DNA of 64,000 nucleotides from Neonectria sp. B-13 (GCA_002682825.1 NOKP01000003.1:186001-250000), one strand, 5' to 3'. Positions 10,136 through 22,112 are shown, numbered from the stretch's first letter. Translations and numbers: made by a program. The notes: generated by a model not told the origin, from the letters alone.

Positions 10136-11998
10136 TTAACGGTACTGCGTTTCGAGCGGCAGTAGGTCTTCAAGATCCCACGTCAGTCCTATTGGCCACT
10201 GTCCGTATAACATCCATTCTAACGCTGGTAGGACTACAGCGTATGTCTCAGTGTGTCTAAGCATGCGATTTCAATGTACTCTCTCCCATGTCCTGACCTC
10301 TACCCCACTGTCGCTACTATGCTTGTCGATCTCCAGCATACCAATGGTTTGAGTGATCTTGTCTATGTCAAGTTCTATCCGAGCTTCTGCATCAGCGCGC
10401 TCTCTGGCCGTAACAAATTATCAGGAATAATACCCCTCGACATCATAATCCAGATCAGGAATCAGATAGGTATTGTGAACCAGTGCTAGCGTCTTAAGCT
10501 TGCTTAAACCCTGAAGGCAACCAGGCAATTTCGTAATATCAACAAGCCATTGATATCGCCATCCGCATGTGATACCAGACGTAATCCTGAGTTACTTAAG
10601 TGATACAATCGTCCTAATTACTACAAGCACAGTTTCTAGAATGTAGGTTTCATGTGATTCTATGCTTTCTTCCATACTGCCTCTACCCCATGCCAAAGAC
10701 AGAGAGTACAGATTACTCAAACTGCCGTGTGCAAGCATGAGGATAATGTACCAGTCAAGGTGTACATTTTCATCATGTACCTCATCTTGCTCATGCACGA
10801 AAAGTTTATAGATATACTTATGTTGTAGAATGAACTTAGCAACACGCGAGCACGGCTTCCTCTCGATAGGCAAGGCAGTGACAATGAAACTATTGAGATC
10901 TCGGAAAGGCTTGCACCTAGGGAGAGAGCTTCCGTGGCTAGCCAAAATCGATGGTCCCAACTCGAGATCCCAGAGCAGAGAAGAGAGGAGTGATAAGAAT
11001 CCGGCAGCATCAAGAAGGTCAAATCGAAGCCGCAGACGCCGCAGATGAGGAAACAATATGGGCTTGTCGCCGAGTGAAATGATTTTCCTCGGCCAGATAT
11101 GCCTGTGTCTCCAATTCAGCGATTCCAGGGTGGGGGCACAAAGCTTGAAGAGCGTTCCAACGAAGTTAGACAGGGGGTCTATCGACTCTGTTTGCCGTAA
11201 AACCTGGTTTTGTGTATCTGAACCAGTCGTATTGATAGATGTATTATATTCCAACGAAACGTCGAGATCGAGGGAGCAGAGTGGCCAGGTAGTAGATGTT
11301 AGAGGCGGTTCCATGGGCTAGGGATGATCGATGCACACCCGGCTTAGCTTGATATGCCAGGCTGAAGAACGAGAGACTTGGCTAAAGAAGTCTGCAGGTA
11401 GCGAAAACCTGTCCCCCCAAACGAGCACCTCAAGGTTGGGCATTGCGCAGGAAATAATTAGTCCCGCCATGCCTCATAGTACCATATAGTATTCATTGGC
11501 CTGTTTTTGAAATCCTTCTCATTGCTCCTTGGAGTACGAACCGGCCACTTCACCCAAGATGGATTCGTACAGTTCTCTGTGTAATTTTGCATCATAACCG
11601 GGATCAGACGCGAAGGTGACCCTGCGTACACAGGCGCCAATACCGACCTACTTAGTGCTGTCAAGAGTTTCATTTGTAAGCCGTGATAGGAGTTCCTATG
11701 CGTGACGGCTGTAGTCAAAGCGGATCTCAGCAAACTGACAGCATTGGGCAAGCTGCCAGCAATCACTATTGGCCAGCGCGAGGGAAGCCAGAGCCGGCTT
11801 ATCGTCAGTCAATAAGTCGACGACGTCGGCCAGGATCTTGGCCGGCAACTGAAGCAATCTGCTGCCAGACGTCCTTTGTCGGCCTTGCATGACTGTATCG
11901 AGCAAAAGGGAGCGTCGCACATCCTGTCCTCTGCCAAGTTCGTCTCTTCCGGTGCCGCTGAACGTCCCCAACATCAGATTTGAGACATCGTGGTCCAT
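10136..11998 (-). pseudogene. F-box/LRR-type protein pseudogene with nine in-frame stops
   Basis: Read on the minus strand from an ATG at 11998, a single frame can be followed for about 620 codons to a TAA at 10136-10138. The N-terminus contains the F-box (LLQLPAKILADVVDLL, residues about 48-63). Leucine-rich text follows, and near the end comes LEWMLYGQWP, a block typical of this fungal family. The frame is interrupted by stops at 11696 (TAG), 11648 (TAG), 11519 (TGA), 11474 (TGA), 11318 (TAG), 10592 (TAA), 10421 and 10418 (TGA TAA) and 10271 (TGA). All nine lie in the same frame, so no insertion or deletion has occurred. Every stop is one C-to-T or G-to-A change from Gln, Arg or Trp, which fits RIP-like mutation. 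It cannot encode a full protein. Confidence 0.85.
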
Positions 11999-12385
11999 AA
12001 TGTCGCAAGAACGGCAGGGATCGAGAAGCCCGAAGGCGATAAAATCCTTGGAGCGCCCGAATACTAGTTGTAATCGTCAAAGTGGTAAATTAGGCGTTAA
12101 TATTAGCAGATGAGTGAGGGGCGGTTGGTTGGCATTTTACGGATATTTGGGTTAGTTACTCCGTTCTCAACCGGAGAGAATTTCCCAGTACTACATATAA
12201 GAATCACATGATCTCTTATTGCCTGACCGCCTAATGGACATAAAAGTGTTAGGCCGCCCTACCGTCTCCCCATCCTTACTTTCCCTACCTTTCCTCTCCC
12301 TCCCACCTCTGGAAAAGAAAAGAGCAATATATACAGAAGCTACTATTTTCTTAACTTTATTCTTCTAAGACATTATTATACTATA
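11999..12385. promoter_or_regulatory. Promoter region of the APH-family gene, with TATA box
   Basis: TATATA at 12328-12333 lies 53 bp before the ATG at 12386, within a pyrimidine-rich leader (CCTTTCCTCTCCC about 12290-12305) typical of fungal core promoters. Nothing else is seen. Confidence 0.5.
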
Positions 12386-13270
12386 ATGACAAACCAGACC
12401 AAGGTCCTATGTGTTGCCTGTAGCTGGTCAACTGAGCGTCAAAGGGTTTGCAGCTATAATAGCCATGTGAAACTCTTTTATGGTGTTCACAATCGAGGAG
12501 TTTGGTCAATTGGTTCGAATTTGATCGTCAAGGAGCGGACGGATGCTGCACCCAACTTTGAGGCCATGAGCGTACGATTCATTCAAGCCCATACGACAAT
12601 TCCTGTTCCTGATATTATCGAGGAATGGTCTGAGGATAATGGCGCATATTTCGTCATCATGAAACGTATTCATGGAGTTACGTTGAAAGAGGCCTGGCCG
12701 GAATTGTCCGAGTCTGACAAGCATTATATCGCCAAGCAAGTTGTCGAATGCCTAGCTCAGCTTCGGAAGCATCATTCATCTACTATGGGGAGTCTTGGTG
12801 GCAAACCCCTTTATTCTGGATTCTTATTTCGAAATGAGTTTGGTGTTCCCCATGGCCCTCTAGAATCGGATGATCAACTATGGAATGAGATGGCGGGTGC
12901 ACTGGAGAAACGGGGCCTTTCCCGTGAGCTATGCGATCGGTTTGGAAGACGCATGCCGTCTGCAGGTCCATACACATTTACACATGGCGATCTAACCGAC
13001 ATAAACATCATCGTCAAAGATGGAAATCTTGCTGGAATTCTGGATTGGGAGGCTAGTGGTTACTGTCCTGTATGGTGGGAATTTGCAGCTACTAAAATAT
13101 GTAATGGGCCAGAAGACAAGGAATGGAAAGAAATACTACGCCAACATATGGAGGATCATACACAGGGTCTAGAATTTTGGGCAGATTTCTATAAGCTTTC
13201 TTTTTACCCTAAGCTAGATGAGCATGGGCAGAGTGTATTGAAAGAGCTTGAGTCAGAAGGTAGTGAATAG
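12386..13270 (+). CDS. APH/choline-kinase-like phosphotransferase family protein
   Basis: Single exon, 294 residues. It has the protein-kinase-like fold of the aminoglycoside phosphotransferase superfamily: a nucleotide-lobe lysine at LIVKE (about 46-50), hinge YFVIMKRIHG (88-97), catalytic loop THGDLTDIN (199-207, with His200, Asp202 and Asn207) and the metal-binding ILDWEASG (218-225, Asp220). WWEF follows, as in most fungal members. The expected reaction is ATP-dependent phosphorylation of a small hydroxyl compound; these expanded fungal families have no assigned substrates, and antibiotic resistance should not be assumed. All key residues are present. The surrounding sequence is AT-rich and flanked by pseudogenes, but this gene is intact. 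Confidence 0.85.
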   Translation: MTNQTKVLCVACSWSTERQRVCSYNSHVKLFYGVHNRGVWSIGSNLIVKERTDAAPNFEAMSVRFIQAHTTIPVPDIIEEWSEDNGAYFVIMKRIHGVTLKEAWPELSESDKHYIAKQVVECLAQLRKHHSSTMGSLGGKPLYSGFLFRNEFGVPHGPLESDDQLWNEMAGALEKRGLSRELCDRFGRRMPSAGPYTFTHGDLTDINIIVKDGNLAGILDWEASGYCPVWWEFAATKICNGPEDKEWKEILRQHMEDHTQGLEFWADFYKLSFYPKLDEHGQSVLKELESEGSE

Positions 13271-14075
13271 AGAGGAGATTTATAGAAATGTAAAGTTAGA
13301 AAGTTTATAGTTATTATTACAAATAAAACCTTGTAGACGCTACGACACATCTGTTATACTAATCAGCGTCAGACTTGGCGTGAAAACTTCTTTCGGGCAT
13401 GCTTCAATAACCGCACCCTTCTTCTCGCATACGAAATACGCGTATTGGAGCCGCAGATGGCTCTATCCGAGGATCTCGGTTTGTGTGGAGATCAGCCCGA
13501 CGCGATAGGCGCACTCGTTCGGCAGCCGAGGGAGTGCGTAGTGATTACAACATTGCCCATGTGCGCGGGGCCCTAGCTTGGCTTCTACTTTAGATAGTTG
13601 GTTCTTTCTTAATAACGAGCTTGTTTTGTGGTATGACTCCTTGTTAACCCGATCACGGACTGCGGGGAAGTGCATAGAACCGTGTAAACGGCCCGAGATA
13701 GTATCAAGTGATCAACTTTGTTCCCTGCCAATGACATATTTCTTCTATTGTTCCTCCCGTAACCTTGATATTTACCGGTGCGGCGCAGATTTCTGATGAT
13801 CTGGAAGAAAGCCGGAAAACCCTTTCCGACTTCATTCTACGGGGAAACAGCGTGACATTGCTTGCCTCGGCGTAATTTCGTTCGGGCCTTGTGCAGATCG
13901 TCAGGATATTCGTTCATGTGATTCAATCTGTTGGTGTCGCGATCAATTTACTTTCGGAGTTGTGGACGTTGTGGCTACTATTCAACAGCATCGCCATCAA
14001 CAGCATAAATATAAGCTGTTAGATAGGGAAACGAACCCAACAAATACAAAACGCGATACATCTTCCAAAGTCAAA
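13271..14075. other. Intergenic, no feature seen
   Basis: About 800 bases without a convincing frame on either strand. The last 100 bases, A-rich with CAACA/CAAA steps, are the likely leader of the former beta-glucosidase gene. Confidence 0.45.
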
Positions 14076-16583
14076 ATGGTACTTGCATTGGCTATTTACT
14101 CGCTTATCGCTTGTTGCGCTGCTATAGCAAGAGGTTCGAGCAATGGTAAGTCATTTCGTTACCGTCGCGACGTTCATGAACACTGATTCCCAAGGAGATG
14201 CACTGGTAAAGGATGCCAGAGACTGGAAAACTGCATTTCGCAAAGCCGATGTGTTCGTCTCGAAACTCAACCTGACTGAGAAGATCAACATGGTCACAGG
14301 GACCCTTCAGTCTACTAGTGGGTGTATCAGTAACATCGCTCCAATTGAGAGACTGGACTTTCCGGGCATTTGCCTCCTCGACGGTCCTCAGACCGTCAAT
14401 CGTGCAGACCTTGTCAGCATCTTTCCAAGTGGCTTGACAGCAGCTGCAACATGGGAAAAAGGTCTGATTTTTGAGCGAGGTAGGGCTTTGGGCGAAGAAT
14501 TTAGGGTGGTCACGTTATGCTGGGGTGTGTATAACAGCCCATCAAATGACTTTCTTTGTGACTGTACTAATCAATGCCCTGTTCCTTAGTCCGGTTACTG
14601 GACCTCTTGGACGACATGCATTAGGAGGACGAAACTGGGAAGGTTTCTCACCAGATTCATACCTTACAGGCCGAGCCATGGAAGGCACCATTAAAGGCAT
14701 CCAGTCTGTTGGCGTGCAAGCATGCGCGAAGCACTGCATCGGAAACGAACAAGAGACGCAAAGATCAAACACTTTTACCGCGGAAGGTGCCGAAATTGAT
14801 GCTATCTCCTCGAACATCAGCGATAGAACACTCCACGAACTGTACCTTTGGCCCTTCGCTGACTCTGTTAGGGCTGGCGTTGTGAGCTTCATGTGCAGTT
14901 ACAATCGGCTCAAACAGACCTACGCCTGCGAAAATGAGGTAATTCTGAAGGACATCCTCAGGGACGAACTCAGCTTCAAGGGTTACGTGGTGTCAGATTG
15001 GTTTGCGACACATTCTGGAGCAAAGTCCATCAACGCCAGCCTTGATCTCAATATGCCTGGAGTTCTTGACATCCCTTCGCTCGAAACGGGAGCCAGCTAC
15101 TGGGGAGCCAACATGAGTCGGTATCTGAATAATGGTACCGTGCTGCAGCAACGTATTGATGACATGGTTCCATGGCACCATACTACCTTCTTAGTCAAGA
15201 CAGCTTGGACTATCCGACCGTGGATTCTTCCCTTCCTTTCAGCATGGCTGCCTCTCTTGGAGCCTCTGTTGGATTAGGTGTTCCTAGTAGGGACGTTCGA
15301 GGTGACCACGCGGCTCTCATCCGCCAGTTAGCATCCGAGGGGGCGGTTCTACTAAAGAATACCAACCTGACGCTACCACTCAAGTCCCCAAAGTCCATTG
15401 GCATATTTGGGAATGATGAAGCTGACCCTACTCATAGCCTTTCCTACGGAGCAGACGCTTACGAAATCGGTACCGTCGACATTGGCGGTGGCTCAGGAAC
15501 CGGCCGCCATGTCGCATTGCTAGCTACGGCAAAATGGAATGCGCACTCCGCTAATGCGTAGTACAACTATGACTTATATGTGACACGCCATGTCTACCTT
15601 GTGTCGCCTTTGGAAGCCGTCCAAGCCCAGGCAACGAAGCTTGGTTCACGATTGCAACATATCATCCACAATAAAGCCCTCGCCGCAGATAGTTTTCTTG
15701 GCTTGTATCCCATCCCGGAGGTTTGCCTTGTTTTCCTTGGCACATTTGCCTCAGAGGGGTGGGATCGTGTTGAGTACAAGGCTGACTGGAACTCGACGCT
15801 TGTTGTCCAGAATGTCGCCAAGAGATGCCGGAACACGGTCGTCATCACGCACTCTGCCGGGATTACCACAATGCCGTGGGCTGGTAATGAGAACGTCACC
15901 GCCATTATTGCCGCCCATCTTCCCGGACAAGAGTCGGGGAACTCCATCGTGGATGTTTTATGGGGCAATGTCAACCCTTTCTGCCAAGCTTCCCTATTCA
16001 ATCCCGATCAACGAGACTGACTACGACATACCCATCGTCAATCTTACCGAGGCAGAGGTTACAAGTCCTGACTCGTGGCAGGCGGACTTTACTGAAGGGC
16101 AGTTTATTGATTACCGCCACTTGGATGCCTATAATATCGATCCTCTTTACGAATTTGGGTTCGGTCTCAGCTATACAACATTCGAGCTGCAAAGCCAGCT
16201 GAGGGTGGACAAGCTTGTTAAAAAGCCCACGGCCAGAGAAAACCTCCACACCTGGTGGTAATGTGAAGCTCTGGGAAACAATTTTCAACGTCTATTCTGA
16301 AGTTACCAACACAGGTAGTGTCGCAGGCGGAATAGTTCCTCAGCTCTATGTGTCCTTTCCGCAAAGTGGAGTCCCAACAGGAACTCCTCTCCAGGTACTT
16401 CGGGGATTCGAAAAGATCTTCCTGGAACCAGGCCAGTCTGTGGACGTTATTTTTGAGTTACGGCGCCGAGATGTAAGCTTCTGGGATGTCGAGTTATAAG
16501 ACTGGGTGGTTCCTAAGGGGTCGTTCGAGTTTCGCGTTGGTTTTGCTCCCGGGATATCAAGAGCATCAAGAAGGTTGCTATAA
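14076..16583 (+). pseudogene. Secreted GH3 beta-glucosidase pseudogene
   Basis: A signal-peptide exon (14076-14144, MVLALAIYSLIACCAAIARG) and two apparently good introns (14145-14191 and about 14525-14589) are still recognisable. The GH3 N-terminal domain is clear: LDGPQ, GPLGRHALGGRNWEGF, KHCIGNEQE, then GYVVSDWFATH with the nucleophile Asp. The C-terminal domain (GAVLLKN, SGTGRH, FGFGLSYTTFE) and the fibronectin III-like tail (LQVLRGFEK, WVVPKGSF) follow. The frame breaks near 14503 and 15170. An 81-bp insertion brings a TAG at 15559. One extra T lies near 15975, another shift near 16240, and a TAA at 16497 falls where homologues read through. In life it would have hydrolysed beta-glucosides outside the cell. 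With at least six lesions it is dead. Confidence 0.85.
15505..15594. repeat. 81-bp insertion bounded by 9-bp direct repeats
   Basis: CGCCATGTC occurs at 15505-15513 and again at 15586-15594. Removing one copy plus the intervening DNA (81 bp) restores the conserved GH3 text SGTGRHVYLVSPLEA. The insert is a multiple of three but carries an in-frame TAG. A 9-bp direct repeat suggests either a target-site duplication with the insert as a tiny element, or a repair-associated insertion. No clear terminal inverted repeat is visible inside. Confidence 0.65.
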
Positions 16584-18713
16584 GAGCTTGATGTTGACTA
16601 GCTTGAGTGGTATTTTGAGAACTATATCTAACACGTAAATGCTTCTCACACAGTGCAGGATTTATAGAACAGTATAACCTAGTGCTGAAGGTAACGCTCT
16701 TGTGTCATACAAACTCACTCGCCCCATACCCCTCACAAGACGGATACGTTGTGCAGCCCTAATAGCTTAGTTTGCGTAATGCTGATTCGGCATTGTTCAG
16801 TTGGCAGTCTGCGTAAGAAGCTGTTGGAAACTGTCTAGCAGTGTTGATTGGATCTTCAAGTGGGGGAAGAGAAGAGGGAGGCACGACGAATAAAGATTGA
16901 TAGAGAGGCCACGCTTCAGCGAGCTGTAGAAGAACGAGAACTATGATAGCTGAATTTTTTATGTCGCTTGGTAGGCTCCTAGAGAAGGCAATGGAGGAAA
17001 CTGGAGGAGCATCAGCTTTGTGGACTCCAATCACTACAATGTTGTGGGAGCTAAGTCCCACAGCCAGCGCTTCATTAGCTGCTTTAAGCGCTGATAAAAA
17101 ATTCGGAGCGAGCTCTCACCCACTGAGAACACCGTTCACTCAGACTGCCATCATTGACCACAACTTTTTGCGCTGTCTAGTGCGCTAGCTGTCCCTATGG
17201 ATTATGCTTGCACTTTTGTGGCCCTATCATCTCCCAGCAAGCTGCAGAGGCATGGAGGAAGGAGTTTCGAGCGGGTAGGTTCCCGCCTAGGTTCTGCCAT
17301 ATCGTACATGTCTAGGCAATAGCCAAATACTAATCTTGGGCCAGTTTACACTGAGAATGATGACTGGAATTGGGTGAGTCTGAGCCTGATAAATAATCTT
17401 CGATATTCTGGGGGTTTTGGTTCCATTCACCTTGTTAGGGCCTTCTTACCTGTTCAGCCCAAGTGTAAAGGATCTCTTTTTTCTCTGCCCCTCGGCGAGG
17501 ATGGTATTTTGGATTGGGGCCGCGAGTATGGCGGAGCTACTTTCTGTCAGTCTTCTCACTGGGCGGATCGGCTGCGCAGTCGTTCTCCAGTTGCGCCGGC
17601 TACCGAGAGCCTTCACTTCGACCCCATGGACATTCCGGTGACATTCCGGTTATCCAGTATCTCATTCATGAACCGATTGACCAGGCCAGCGAATTTTATG
17701 ACGGGCCTGCCCTTTCCGAGGAAACGACAATATCGAAAGATATTTTTCAATGTCCTCAGCAGAAATATCTCATCGCCTTCTCGTTTCTTCACCTTCCAAG
17801 GATGTTTGCTCTCTCAGGCTTTCATCTCCAGTTATTTCTCGCTTGAGTCTTACTGAAGTCTTTTGGACACCAAGGTTTCTTCTCGTTGATTAATACCACT
17901 GCATCTTCGAGGCGCGGGATTCGAAGCCTAGGTCTTGGAGAAATCCATAGTCTACCTCTCTCTTACGCAACTCGAGAAGATCACGTGCCAACGGGGCACT
18001 AGCGAGGGACCAGCTTACAGAGGGCGAAACACGAGTCATAGGGACCTCGGAGATTAATCTTACAGCATCACCACCCCGACCATCGAGTCTACAGCGACTA
18101 CTCTTTTGACTATCTGCCACTATCACGCTTTCTACCTTCTGGCTCTGACAGGATTTGATGAATCGAAAGCGCATCTGGGATCTTACCCTCCATCTTCCGC
18201 TCCTTTGGACCCAGGTGCTAGGAGTTCCCTGTGAAGGCCATCCATTCGGTTGTGGGCGAGGACTCTGTCGTTTGGTTCACTGCCAAGCGCTGGGTTAAGG
18301 AACCAGTGGACTATTTCAGCGAGTGTTCTCGAGCCATCGCGTGATACTGTTGGGTCTGGAGATCGAAGAGCTCTATGTGTGATTTGTTCGTATGAGTAAT
18401 GGGTCTTTGTTGCAGGCTTGAGGTTCAAGCAACCTGATGGCGAGAGCGCGTCGCTGGATTTTGTTCACCCCGAGCAGGAAATTCGTGTCTCACTATCTAA
18501 GTTATCCGCGGATGGAAGCCGGCTACGGACTGAACCGGAAATAGTTAGGGCCGTAGTTGTGCTGACTGGGAGGCCAAAGCAGCACTTGCCGATACCTCGA
18601 GATCAACCTTCCTATCTCAAGACAGAATTTGAGGTCACTTCTCGTCTGTTGCACAATGACCTTAGGTGCATCAGCAGAGTAAACATTGATCTTGATTGCT
18701 TCATTCACACTAT
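16584..18713. other. 2.1-kb stretch without a recognisable gene
   Basis: Several open frames of 80-160 codons exist on both strands (for example 17374-17856 plus and 18183-18428 minus), but none shows a family motif, splice-linked partners or a convincing start. Given the flanking pseudogenes it may hold further decayed genes. Confidence 0.4.
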
Positions 18714-20469
18714 CTATGCCTGTTGACTCCCCGCCATCTCATTCCCCCCCGATGCACGGTCGACCTCGACACGCATGGGGTGCACGATTCGAAACCCTGG
18801 AGCACCGCGTGGTTTATTGGTGCGCCCTAAGAACTGCATAACCTCCGTTTGTTGATCGTCCGCTACCAACCAGGGCTGCATGACAATCTGCACAGGCTGC
18901 CCCCGACTTTGCAAGTCGATGCCCTTGCTAGTCTCCATGAGGTCCTGCATGGGAAATCCCCACGAGCTCTTGGGGTCGCTGTCACCGGCTGCTGGCCTCG
19001 GTTGCCAGGCGACCCAGTATTTGATGCACGCGTCCTGGAGGATCCTGTCAAGCTCGACAGCTAATCTTGGGATCTCCGTCATCTCGATGTCGTGTACCAA
19101 AGATGCGACCCCATCATGGTCGGCACCGGTAAGTTCTCCGAGATCGTGAGCGATGTGGAGAGCCAAGGTGCTGCGGTCGCGCTTCGCATTCGCCCTTTGG
19201 ATGTCTGCCATCAACATGTTCGAAAACATTAGCCAACAGCGATAGGCGGGGCCGAGCCGATGGAATCCCCAGGGCTTCTCGATCTCTTCAGGCATGGCAT
19301 GGTCAGTGATGAGGCAACGAACAATGTGTAGAGGGGGAGAGGGTGTTTCAACTCACTATTCTTGAAAACCTGTTTCATTTCGCCGAAGTGAGCTAAATGG
19401 CCGCTCGGCCACCTCGTCGACCAATCCGGCGACAACAATTTCTCGTCAATGGTATGCCAGATACACGCCTGGATAATGAGGTGTTTTTTTTTATCATCCT
19501 CGAGGTATTCCTTGACGTTCGGGGTCCAGCAGCTGAGCTTTTCCTGTGTGTCGGGGCTAAGATCTGCCCAGGAAAAGGACTGGCCCTTGAAACCAAGCTT
19601 TGCCATGGCATCGATAGAAGAACACACATCCTTCCAACCCGCCAATATTTCCTGGTCTAAACCCACTTGAGATATTTTTGTATGCTGCTCTGATTGTCGC
19701 ATGGCTATGCGAACGTAATCCTCTATTCTTGTAGTTGGCAGGTTGGAACAGCTTGGTATTCCCGGGTTGGTGAGAGTGTGGGAAGCTGACACTTGGGCAC
19801 TGGGCTCTAGAGCCACAGTGTCATCCTCAGTGTTGAGGTTGTCCAAAGGCTGGACTTGATGGGGGATCTTGTCGCCATGGGGGGGTTTCGTAAGAGGGTG
19901 GGAAGCTGAGACTTGGACGCCTGGCTCAAGAGCCATAGTGTCATCACCAGTGTTGAGGCTGTCCAAGGGCTTGTCGTGCAGGACTTGATAGGGGATCNNN
20001 NNNNNNNNNNNNNNNNNNNNNNNNNNNNNNNNNNNNNNNNNNNNNNNNNNNNNNNNNNNNNNNNNNNNNNNNNNNNNNNNNNNNNNNNNNNNNNNNNAGT
20101 GTTGAGGCTGTCCAAAGGCTTTGCGTGCAGGACTTGATGGGGAATCATGTTGTCGCAGAGGGGGTTGTTGGGAGTGTGGGGAGTTGACACTTCAGGGCCG
20201 GGCTCTGGAGCCGCGATGCCATCGCCGGTGTTGAGGTTGTCCAAGGGCTTGACTTGATGGAGGATCTCGTTGTCGCGGAGGACGTCGCTTTTATGAGCCT
20301 TGCCTTCCATATTTCGTAGAGACGCGTTTTTCTCTTGAAGGCGAGGGAATTTTCGGCGGCCATCTGCTCGCTCTGCGTGTTGAGGTCCTTGGTCGCAGGG
20401 TCCAGGATCGGTACGCTCCAGGGCTGAAATGCCATCGTCCGCCATGGTTCTGGCAGTTCTCTTAGGCAT
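18714..20469 (-). CDS. Unrecognised protein with an internal tandem repeat; assembly gap inside
   Basis: Two exons, complement(18714-19285, 19357-20469), with a 71-bp intron (GTGAGT...GAAG). The ATG at 20469 is the first in frame. The N-terminal half contains units of about 40-43 residues with the core HQVxPLDxLNTGDD, then ALEPxxQVSAxHTLTNP. Four partial units are visible, two on each side of the 100-N gap at 19998-20097. The frames on the two sides differ by the arbitrary gap length, so the apparent frameshift is an artefact. The C-terminal 350 residues (SFSWADLSPDTQEKL, GFHRLGPAYRCW, LHIAHDLGELTG) have a normal globular composition but no motif I recognise. No membrane segment is seen. The function is unknown and the true length cannot be given. 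Confidence 0.65.
19830..20280. repeat. Coding minisatellite, period about 120-129 bp
   Basis: The block TGTTGAGGYTGTCCAARGGC starts at 19831, 19951, 20100 and 20229. Measured spacing is 120 bp between the first pair and 129 bp between the last pair, both multiples of three, so copies could be gained or lost without breaking the gene. The gap lies between the second and third. Confidence 0.85.
19998..20097. other. Assembly gap of exactly 100 N
   Basis: A run of 100 Ns is the conventional placeholder for a gap of unknown size. It falls inside the tandem repeat, where short-read assemblies usually collapse. Additional repeat units are probably missing. Confidence 0.9.
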
Positions 20470-22112
20470 CACTTTATCCTGACTCTTTAAGACAACCAGT
20501 CAAGAAAAGAAAGAGAGAGACGAGGGTACTGGGAAAAGGACAGCGAGGGGGCGAGGGAGCAGTGTCGGATCGGTCTTGGATGAAAAGGGAAAGCCGGTGT
20601 TGTACCACCTCCGGAGAGTGCCAAGACTTCTCTCTTGCTGCCAAGAAATAGACAGATCAAACAATCGCCATCAGCTGAGATGGTCTGTGTGTGCTATTGA
20701 GCGCCTCCCTGCATCAGCTCGGAACTGCCGACACAGCCGGACTCAGGAACCACCAATGTCCTGGTGTAATAACATAGCACTAGTCTGCTTTTGTGCATTG
20801 CTTGCGTCTGTGCATTTCTGACGACCTGTTTGTGTTAGCAGCAGAAGAGGGAATTAGGGCCAGGAGAGAGACAAACTCCGGTGCGGTACCTCCCATGCTT
20901 GGGCGGCCGAAGGTTTCTTACCAGACTGACCAGCCACCTACTTACCCATGGATGTAAATTACAACGTGACAGCCACTTCGCTTGGTGGATCACCGGTCTG
21001 TTGGCCTGTGCTTTAGTGAGTGCATTGATCAGCCAGCTGAGGCGTTTGCGTGTGACCTAGACCAGTCCTTTGTTTGTACCACACAACAGACCGGTACCCA
21101 TACCAACAGCACAACTTCGGATAATGCCGAGTTATATTCGGCAGTTGGCATGTGAGTTAGTTTCGCCTGAGAGCCTTAATCCAGGTACACATTCTGGGAG
21201 AGTCGGCCTCCTCGTGTCGTCGCTTCGTGAAGTCGAAAGGTACGACGTGCGCATCAAGCTGGACTGCTTAGCGTGGAGGTGGTGGGTAGGAAGTTGTGAC
21301 CACTGGCTGTTCCGGCTGGCTGCCTCGGCTGGGAAATTTGATTGTTATTTGGACGATGTGTTGGTCATGGCTTGGCTGAAACCTTACTGGCGGTGTAGAC
21401 GACACGGGCCGCAAACGAGCAGATGTACTTCGTGATTTGGGACTTAAGAGGTGATGTTTCTTCGGAGTTACATGCCCTGCCACTAGAGCAAACATCACCC
21501 CCGGAGGCTTGCATGCTGAGTAGACTCTGGCTGGCGAGCCAGTTGGCATCCGTCAGATTATGATGAGGCGGTGAAAACATTAGAAACTGTGAGAGTATTC
21601 AAAGTAGCCGAGATATTACAGTGTGGTCATGGATACGGCTGGGATGTTTCTAGTATCATAGCTCGTTTTTATTTATCATATTTTGGACCAGCGGTGACCT
21701 GTTAACAATTTGATAGATATCGCAACAACCAAGGTAAATTACCTATACCATAATAGTCGTCAATACGGCCGGGATGACTCTCTTTCCTACTGGGGCTACT
21801 TGACCGATGTAGACGCCCATCCAACTGGAATGAACGGTCATTTCTCATAATCCTGAAACTTGATAGACTTCACAGCCGGCAACGGGTGAAGACAGTCGGC
21901 ACGTAACATGGACTGCGTTGGCAGAGAAATCTCCACTCGGACCCACCGCAAGCGCCACGAGACGGTCAACGAAGGGAATATACTACGTGAATAGAAATAC
22001 CGACGTTTCCCACCACGCAAGAGACACTGAGAGCCCAAGATTCAATCCACACACGTCTTCTCGACCTAAAACAATTCCTCTTCTCAACCCTCAACCAACT
22101 CAACCGCACAAA
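20470..22112. other. 1.6-kb intergenic region between divergent genes
   Basis: No gene seen. It should hold the promoters of the repeat protein (minus) and the Hsp70-like gene (plus). The last 60 bases are rich in CAACC/CTCAACC, a usual fungal leader texture. Confidence 0.45.

Noticed and set aside
10253..10489. 78-codon plus-strand frame
   Set aside because: It lies on the opposite strand of the F-box pseudogene's decayed 3' part, which explains it.
12386..13270. Reading the APH-family protein as an antibiotic-resistance gene
   Set aside because: Fungal genomes carry large APH-fold families of unknown substrate; nothing here indicates resistance.
19807..20137. Apparent frameshift and overlapping frames around the N run
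   Set aside because: Caused by the arbitrary 100-N gap length inside an in-frame tandem repeat.
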